Positions 6,818-10,559 of a stretch of DNA of 10,559 nt are shown here, piece after piece. The stretch spans positions 1 through 10,559 of the forward strand of contig CALCEK010000252.1 in the NCBI GenBank assembly GCA_937900125.1, in the 5' to 3' direction. Each line of letters opens with the position of its first letter. Positions within the stretch are counted from its first letter, which is position 1. The notes under the pieces are model-generated. The model saw only the letters and a program-made list of their open reading frames with translations, was not told the origin of the DNA and ran no database searches. This stretch comes from an uncultured Treponema sp. GTDB taxonomy: Bacteria > Spirochaetota > Spirochaetia > Treponematales > Treponemataceae. The position numbers and the translations under genes are program-made.

Positions 6818-7645
6818 TTAATCCTTGCTTAAAAATGTTTGTATTGCTTTCGCCATTGTTGCAGCATCATGATCTTTTGCCTTAGAACCATCAACGACAG
6901 AAAGCCGTTCGGAAGTAGCACCTTCTCCACTATTGGCAAAATCACTATCTTCTATTATATCCTTATTTTCACTACTTCCACTCATTTCGGGTAAGATTCC
7001 AGAAATATCAGGAAGCTCGTCAATTTCTGACTTTTCAGCTTGCTTTGCGATTGCGCGTTTTGACGCTGCCGAATTTTGTTCCGCGCTAGGTGTTTTTTGC
7101 ACATTTGTAGGCGTCTGTGTTTTTTCTTCTTTTTGCGATTGAGGCTCTTGATTTTCTTTAGATGTAGAAGCCGCCAAATTTACAGGCTTAAAATTATCTT
7201 TAGTTACTGTGGAATTTGTTGTTGCGGTGGGGATATTTTCCATATTCGCCCCTACACTTTCCATTGTAACTTTTGGAGTTGAAGGCAAATCTTTTAGCCC
7301 CATTGTATCTTCTGTGGGAAGTTGCCGTTTGTTTTTTTCTACAGCGAATGAAAGGCTTTGTCCGTCATCGGTTAAATTTTCTTCGCCAACAACAAGGTCA
7401 ATTTTTGAACCAGAAGGATTTGCCGATTTTTTTGTAGTGTCAGATGTTAAATCTGTTTCTTCGGAAGAATTTAGAAATTTTGTGTACAAAAAATCGATTC
7501 CAAACGCTAATCCCCCAAAAATAATGCCGAATATTAAAGCACGTAAAAGTGACCAGCCAACTTTGTGAGTCGCAATAATACTGATAAAAAAGGATAAAGC
7601 AAAACCGAAAGCGGCAGGAATTGCAACTTTTTTGGGGTTCAACAT
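6818..7645 (-). CDS. Unknown two-helix membrane protein with long disordered tail, between flhG and fliA
   Basis: No known family is recognised. I place the start at the ATG at 7645 and not the in-frame ATG at 7660, because a perfect GGAGG (7657-7653) sits 7 bases before it; this gives 275 residues. Two hydrophobic segments lie at about 7-27 and 30-56, joined by a very short turn (HKVG), so both ends are probably cytosolic. About 215 hydrophilic residues follow, rich in Ser, Thr, Lys, Glu and Gln and probably disordered. Three islands stand out: KIDLVVGEENLTDDG (81-95), IDELPDISGILPEM (208-221), and the C-terminal DAATMAKAIQTFLSKD (260-275), which should form an amphipathic helix. Islands in a disordered tail suggest docking sites for partner proteins at the membrane. 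Position between flhG and the sigma factor suggests a role in flagellar placement or assembly, which is inference only. Confidence 0.82.
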   Translation of the reverse strand: MLNPKKVAIPAAFGFALSFFISIIATHKVGWSLLRALIFGIIFGGLAFGIDFLYTKFLNSSEETDLTSDTTKKSANPSGSKIDLVVGEENLTDDGQSLSFAVEKNKRQLPTEDTMGLKDLPSTPKVTMESVGANMENIPTATTNSTVTKDNFKPVNLAASTSKENQEPQSQKEEKTQTPTNVQKTPSAEQNSAASKRAIAKQAEKSEIDELPDISGILPEMSGSSENKDIIEDSDFANSGEGATSERLSVVDGSKAKDHDAATMAKAIQTFLSKD

Positions 7646-7651
7646 GAACCT

Positions 7652-7658
7652 ACCTCCC
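7652..7658 (-). promoter_or_regulatory. Ribosome binding site that decides the start of the gene at 6818-7645
   Basis: The minus strand reads GGGAGGT, a near-perfect anti-16S match, with 7 bases between GGAGG and the ATG at 7645. The alternative in-frame ATG at 7660 would place this site inside the coding region as Gly-Gly-Arg codons and has no such site of its own upstream. Confidence 0.8.
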
Positions 7659-7667
7659 ATATATATT

Positions 7668-7696
7668 AGAGTAAGTCAAAAATGTATTCAGGTCAA
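7668..7696 (-). promoter_or_regulatory. Possible weak sigma-70-type promoter in the flhG/unknown-gene gap
   Basis: On the minus strand TTGACC (7696-7691) precedes TACTCT (7673-7668) with a 17-base spacer. The -35 is good but the -10 is poor. The 66-bp gap is otherwise featureless, with no hairpin. An internal promoter here would let the membrane protein, sigma factor and fapA be expressed apart from flhF and flhG. Confidence 0.22.
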
Positions 7697-7711
7697 GGTT
7701 TAAGGCAAAAT

Positions 7712-8584
7712 TTAGCGTTTTTTTCTTCCTCCCCCGCCAACAAATTTTTTTAAAAAGGTGGAAACGCCTGCGGCTGTTGCATTTTCCATCTTTTCTATTC
7801 GACCAACAATGTGTTTTATGCAAACTGAGGGTCGAGACGTTGGATTTACAACCATAAATGGTTTTTGCCGAATTACCGCAGTTTGAACAACGGGGTCATC
7901 GTATACAAAACCGATATAATCAACCTTATAGTTTAAAAATTGCGCAACAATCGTTATTATACGTTCTGAAATGCGTTTTCCTTCTTCGGCAGAATGTACG
8001 CGATTTACTAACAGTTTTATGTTTATTTCTCTATCGTTGAGTTCTGTTGAAATAATCTTAATTATTCCATACGCATCCGTAATTGCGGTAGGTTCAGGTG
8101 TTGTTACAACGTAAACTTCGTCAGCGGCTGCCACAAATTGTAATACGTTATTAGCAATTCCCGCACCTGTATCTATAATTACTATATCTGCATTAGAAAG
8201 AGAGGCAAATTCTCGGGTAAAATAATCTAATTCTTCAACTGATAAATTGGCAATTTTAGAAAAACCATTTGCCCCTGCAATAAATTTTATTCCAAATTCG
8301 GTGTCAAGGATTATTTCGCTCATCTTTTTTTGATGATTTATCACTTGCATAAGGTTATAGCGTGGCACTATGTTCAAAAGCACGTTTACATTTGCCATTC
8401 CCATATCGCCGTCAATCAAAATAACGCGCTTCCCTAATTCTGCATAGGCAATCGCCATATTTACAGCGATGTTTGTTTTTCCAACACCACCTTTTCCACT
8501 TGTAATAGCTATAATTCTTGTTTTGTGATTTTTATCATTTCCCATTAAGGCACGTAATTCGTTTGCCTGCTCTTCCATTCCCAT
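7712..8584 (-). CDS. flhG: FlhG, MinD-type ATPase controlling flagellar number (YlxH/FleN)
   Basis: FlhG is a ParA/MinD-family ATPase that cycles on and off the membrane and, with FlhF, sets the number and position of flagella. The 290 residues match the family. The deviant Walker A SGKGGVGKT (29-37) carries both lysines (K31, K36). LIDGDMGMANVNVLL (56-70) holds switch I, and IIDTGAG (136-142) holds the Walker B/switch II region. VVTTPEPTAITDAYGIIK (159-176) is typical of FlhG. The N-terminal EQANELR (5-11) corresponds to the DQAxxLR helix that stimulates the FlhF GTPase. The C-terminus has a hydrophobic helix (about 272-282) followed by GGGGRKKR, which fits a membrane-targeting tail. Starts at M1 and M3 are both possible, and neither has a strong ribosome site. 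It lies 87 bp after flhF. Confidence 0.95.
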   Translation of the reverse strand: MGMEEQANELRALMGNDKNHKTRIIAITSGKGGVGKTNIAVNMAIAYAELGKRVILIDGDMGMANVNVLLNIVPRYNLMQVINHQKKMSEIILDTEFGIKFIAGANGFSKIANLSVEELDYFTREFASLSNADIVIIDTGAGIANNVLQFVAAADEVYVVTTPEPTAITDAYGIIKIISTELNDREINIKLLVNRVHSAEEGKRISERIITIVAQFLNYKVDYIGFVYDDPVVQTAVIRQKPFMVVNPTSRPSVCIKHIVGRIEKMENATAAGVSTFLKKFVGGGGRKKR

Positions 8585-8671
8585 AGTAAAATCTCACACT
8601 TAAAATAAATTTTTAAAAGCTTAAAAATAGCTTAATATTTTAGCCTAAACTTTTCGTTTTAAAGCATTTTG
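8585..8671. other. Longest noncoding gap (flhF to flhG), AT-rich with spaced repeats
   Basis: This 87-bp spacer is very AT-rich. On the plus strand AGCTTAA occurs at 8618 and 8629, and a related AGCCTAA at 8642, giving steps of 11 and 13 bases. A palindrome TTTTTAA-AAGC-TTAAAAA covers 8610-8627. No good promoter or terminator is visible. The repeats, spaced near one helical turn, could be an operator or curved DNA, but chance is quite possible at this base composition. Confidence 0.4.
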
Positions 8672-9994
8672 TTAGTTATCGTCATCAGTTTCAACTCCGA
8701 ATCGCTGTTCAAGATGCTCTCTATCCACTTGAAAACCTATTAAATGACGCAAAAATCGCGTTGGCTGAATCCTTTCAAGCGAATGAAGCACTTGTTGCCC
8801 ATCGGTAATCATAGAAATTTGCTTATTTTTTTCATAAAGTACACTTAAAACGTTTCCATAAGCAGATGTTTCATCGCATTTTGTAACAATCACGCTTCTA
8901 AAATTAAATTGCTCGTAATTGCGAATAATATTTTCTAAATCTCGCGCTTTTGTGCTGGCACTGAATGCAAGATAAATGTCGGGTTGTAAGCCTGGCACAT
9001 CAAGGATACTGCGCATTTTTGCGATGCTTTCGTAATCATTTGGACTACAACCACTTGTATCGATAAATATATAATCGGCTTTTGATTTGTGTTGTTCGAA
9101 CAAATCTTGAAGGTCTGTGCCTTTTTCGGCTTTCTCTACATTTACGTCCATTATTTCGCCGTAGCGAGCAAGTTGTTCAACCGCACCAACACGAATGTTG
9201 TCAATAGTAATCATTTTGATAACTGGGGACGGCAATTTTTTTTCTTTTGTGCGAACTTTGATTTTTGCCGCCATTTTTGCGATTGTTGTGGTTTTTCCAA
9301 CACCTGTAGGTCCTACGACAACAATAACGTGAGCACCTTTTGACTTTTTAGGAAACTTTGGAGCAACAAGAATCGTTTCTCCAATCCAGTCAACAACTTT
9401 TTCTTGAACTTCATCAATATTGTCAAGTTGGTCAAGGCTAAATTCATTGCGAATTTTTGTGTTCATTTTTTGAATATATGAATTTGTAAATTCGTTTTGT
9501 TCAAGATAGTCATCGATTTTTTTGATTGTTGGGTGTTCTTCTCGATTTTCTGCTGCGTGAGAAAGTGTGTCTATTTTTTCGGACAAAAGCTCAATTTGCT
9601 TTGAAACTTTTCCCAACTGTAACATATTTGTTACGTTACCCCCCATTTGTTGTCGCAAAATGGAATCTCGGCTATTTTCAAAAGATTGATTTTGCGAACT
9701 TTGAGGAGTGACCGACATTGTTTGCCTAGGAATTTGTTGGTCAACAACAGGAATCGTTGTATTAGGTCTTTGCGTATATGGTGATGTCCTTAACTGTTGT
9801 AAACGGTCGTTAACAATGTAGGTTGCATTTACAACTTCATGTTGAAAAAGTCCTAAAAGCCCACCTTTTAAGGTTGTTTTATGATTTATAATTTCATAAT
9901 TGCTACCATATTGTTTATATAAGCGAGCCTTGCACTCGTCAAGAGAATTTCCTTCTATTTCAAACTGAGTGGCACTCATATTTTCATTGTACAT
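8672..9994 (-). CDS. flhF: FlhF, SRP-type GTPase for flagellar placement
   Basis: FlhF is a GTPase related to Ffh and FtsY that recruits early flagellar components to the cell pole. The 440 residues show the usual three parts. An N-terminal B domain covers about 8-62, with a Jag-N-like pattern (NSLDECKARL and KGGLLGLF). A Gln/Ser/Pro-rich linker runs from about 66 to 115. A helical N domain (about 125-215) precedes the G domain. G-domain motifs are G1 GPTGVGKTT (228-236), TIDNIRVGAVEQLARYGEIM (263-282), G3 DTSGCSPND (312-320), G4 TKCDET (371-376) and MITDGQQV (395-402). G3 normally reads DTAGR; here Ser replaces Ala and Cys replaces Arg. M1 at 9994 is preferred because GGGGG precedes it by about 7 bases. 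This makes the gene overlap the end of flhA by 11 bp, which suggests coupling. M6 is a weaker alternative start. Confidence 0.95.
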   Translation of the reverse strand: MYNENMSATQFEIEGNSLDECKARLYKQYGSNYEIINHKTTLKGGLLGLFQHEVVNATYIVNDRLQQLRTSPYTQRPNTTIPVVDQQIPRQTMSVTPQSSQNQSFENSRDSILRQQMGGNVTNMLQLGKVSKQIELLSEKIDTLSHAAENREEHPTIKKIDDYLEQNEFTNSYIQKMNTKIRNEFSLDQLDNIDEVQEKVVDWIGETILVAPKFPKKSKGAHVIVVVGPTGVGKTTTIAKMAAKIKVRTKEKKLPSPVIKMITIDNIRVGAVEQLARYGEIMDVNVEKAEKGTDLQDLFEQHKSKADYIFIDTSGCSPNDYESIAKMRSILDVPGLQPDIYLAFSASTKARDLENIIRNYEQFNFRSVIVTKCDETSAYGNVLSVLYEKNKQISMITDGQQVLHSLERIQPTRFLRHLIGFQVDREHLEQRFGVETDDDN

Positions 9995-10397
9995 TTATTT
10001 CCCCCAGAATCTCAAGCTTTACGCCAGAAGCTGTAGCATTTTGAACTTCAGTTACAGAAAGAATAACGATTCCTGGCATTTCTTTTGTAGAAGCATAAAC
10101 TAAATGCCGCACTTCATCGGGACAAAGCACAATCGGAAGGAAAAACCGTTCCCGAATCGCTGCAATGGAAGAACTCATAGCATTTATGTATGCCCTCATA
10201 TCAACGGGGTCAAAAGCAACTTGTGGGCGTTGTCCTGGTTGTTCAATTTTGTGTTCGTAAATTTTTTCAGCCAAATCTTGACTTAAGTTTAAAACGTGAA
10301 GCACTTTGTTTTGGTCTGCGTATTGCAAACAATTTTGTGAACCAAGCCGTTGTCGCACTTTTTCAGTAAGCAGATATGGATTTTTTGAAATTGGCGC
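9984..10397 (-). CDS. flhA: FlhA, C-terminal fragment only (5' part missing inside the window)
   Basis: FlhA is the export-gate membrane protein of the flagellar type III secretion system. Only about 137 C-terminal residues are present, starting with APISKNPYLLTEKVRQRLG (10397 inward) and ending LEILGEINVQ. The segment FLPIVLCPDEVRHLVYAS and the P-G-I-V-I-L-S-V-TEV strand match the last subdomain of the FlhA cytoplasmic region. A full FlhA has about 700 residues, so the membrane part and most of the cytoplasmic part are absent. The reading frame stays open a little beyond 10397, but those codons no longer look like FlhA, and an in-frame stop (TAG) occurs at 10475-10473. The GTG at 10358 is an internal codon and not a real start. 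All ten Gln codons are CAA. The loss begins where a plus-strand nitroreductase gene starts, so this is a broken gene or an assembly join. Confidence 0.88.
   Translation of the reverse strand, partial: APISKNPYLLTEKVRQRLGSQNCLQYADQNKVLHVLNLSQDLAEKIYEHKIEQPGQRPQVAFDPVDMRAYINAMSSSIAAIRERFFLPIVLCPDEVRHLVYASTKEMPGIVILSVTEVQNATASGVKLEILGEINVQ
10376..10397. other. Junction segment that fits both flhA (minus) and the nitroreductase gene (plus)
   Basis: Read on the plus strand, this 22-base stretch encodes the normal nitroreductase opening MDFLKLA. Read on the minus strand, it encodes APISKNP of FlhA. To the left only FlhA is recognisable, and to the right only the nitroreductase. Such a shared segment is what a short-homology recombination or a short-overlap assembly join would leave. 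Confidence 0.7.
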
Positions 10398-10559
10398 AGG
10401 ACAGATATTCTTGCAGAAAATTGACGGATAAGGCGATTGAGCCGGAAAAAATCGAACGCATTTTACAGGCGGCTATTGCGGCACCAACTGCGAAAAATAA
10501 TCAGCCGTACAAAATTTGGAAAGTTATTTCAGCTGAATCAATGGCGAAACTTAAAAAGG
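10376..10559 (+). CDS. Nitroreductase family protein, N-terminal part (runs off the right edge)
   Basis: Nitroreductase-family flavoproteins use FMN and NAD(P)H to reduce nitro compounds, quinones or related substrates in the cytosol. Sixty-one complete codons are visible from the ATG at 10376. The opening MDFLKLAQDRYSCRKLTDK holds the FMN-phosphate-binding R-x-S-x-R (R10, S12, R14). IEPEKIERILQAAIAAPTAK and NNQPYKIW (41-48) hold the second family block, with P37, T38, Q43 and P44. The rest lies outside the window. It is the only plus-strand gene. No Shine-Dalgarno site or promoter precedes it, because the upstream DNA is flhA coding sequence. All three Gln codons are CAG, unlike the flhA fragment where all ten are CAA, and Ala codons are mostly GCG. 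Together these suggest the sequence before 10376 is not its native upstream region. Confidence 0.85.
   Translation, partial: MDFLKLAQDRYSCRKLTDKAIEPEKIERILQAAIAAPTAKNNQPYKIWKVISAESMAKLKK

Noticed and set aside
7209..7568. 119-residue plus-strand reading frame opposite the two-helix membrane protein gene
   Set aside because: It lies wholly inside the opposite-strand gene, which has a strong ribosome site and fits the operon. The shadow frame has no supporting signal.
7658..7660. ATG at 7660 as the start of the membrane protein
   Set aside because: The perfect GGAGG site would then lie inside the coding region, and the ATG at 7645 is correctly spaced from it.
8610..8627. Palindrome in the flhF-flhG gap as an intrinsic terminator
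   Set aside because: The stem is almost all A/T with no GC core and no clear T-run after it on the transcribed strand.
10356..10358. GTG at 10358 as the start of a small stand-alone protein (124 residues)
   Set aside because: The residues just upstream in frame (APISKNPYLLTEK) still match FlhA, so this codon is an internal valine of a truncated flhA.
1..10559. tRNA, rRNA, CRISPR, insertion sequence or prophage elements
   Set aside because: No repeat-spacer pattern, transposase or integrase reading frame, or cloverleaf-like segment was found; the gaps between genes are all 87 bp or shorter.

Overview
The window looks like spirochaete DNA, most probably Treponema or a close relative. This rests on gene content and order, not on a database search. 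The V-type (A/V) ATPase cluster runs atpE, then a DUF2764 gene, then atpA, an order known from Treponema, Borrelia and Chlamydia. It lies near a flagellar cluster flhA-flhF-flhG-unknown-fliA/whiG-fapA. The DNA is AT-rich, with strong purine Shine-Dalgarno sites before most genes.

Twelve of the thirteen genes are on the minus strand and read from right to left. In transcription order, the motility block is the 3' end of flhA (9984-10397), flhF, flhG, a two-helix membrane protein with a long disordered tail, the flagellar sigma factor, fapA, a 110-residue unknown protein, and a 204-residue membrane-anchored coiled-coil protein built like Bacillus SwrB. Next come galM (aldose 1-epimerase) and the start of the V-ATPase operon: atpE, DUF2764, and atpA, which leaves the window just before its P-loop. 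Spacing is tight, with several overlaps or gaps under 20 bp. The only gaps above 50 bp are galM/atpE (54 bp), unknown/flhG (66 bp) and flhG/flhF (87 bp). No stretch of 300 bp lacks a gene.

The motility genes fit one job. FlhF (SRP-type GTPase) and FlhG (MinD-type ATPase) set flagellar position and number. FlhA is the export gate. The sigma-28-type factor drives late flagellar genes. FapA and the small unknown proteins probably assist assembly or placement. The ATPase genes concern ion transport and energy, and galM belongs to sugar catabolism.

The strangest part is the right end. The flhA fragment, which is only the last part of the FlhA cytoplasmic domain, runs head-on into the start of a plus-strand nitroreductase gene. 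Bases 10376-10397 fit both genes at once. This is either a real rearrangement at a short homology or, more likely, an assembly chimera.

The most interesting uncharacterised biology is in three small flagellar-locus proteins (3100-3714, 3718-4050 and 6818-7645) and in a FlhF GTPase whose G3 motif lacks the usual arginine. No RNA genes, CRISPR arrays or mobile elements were seen.
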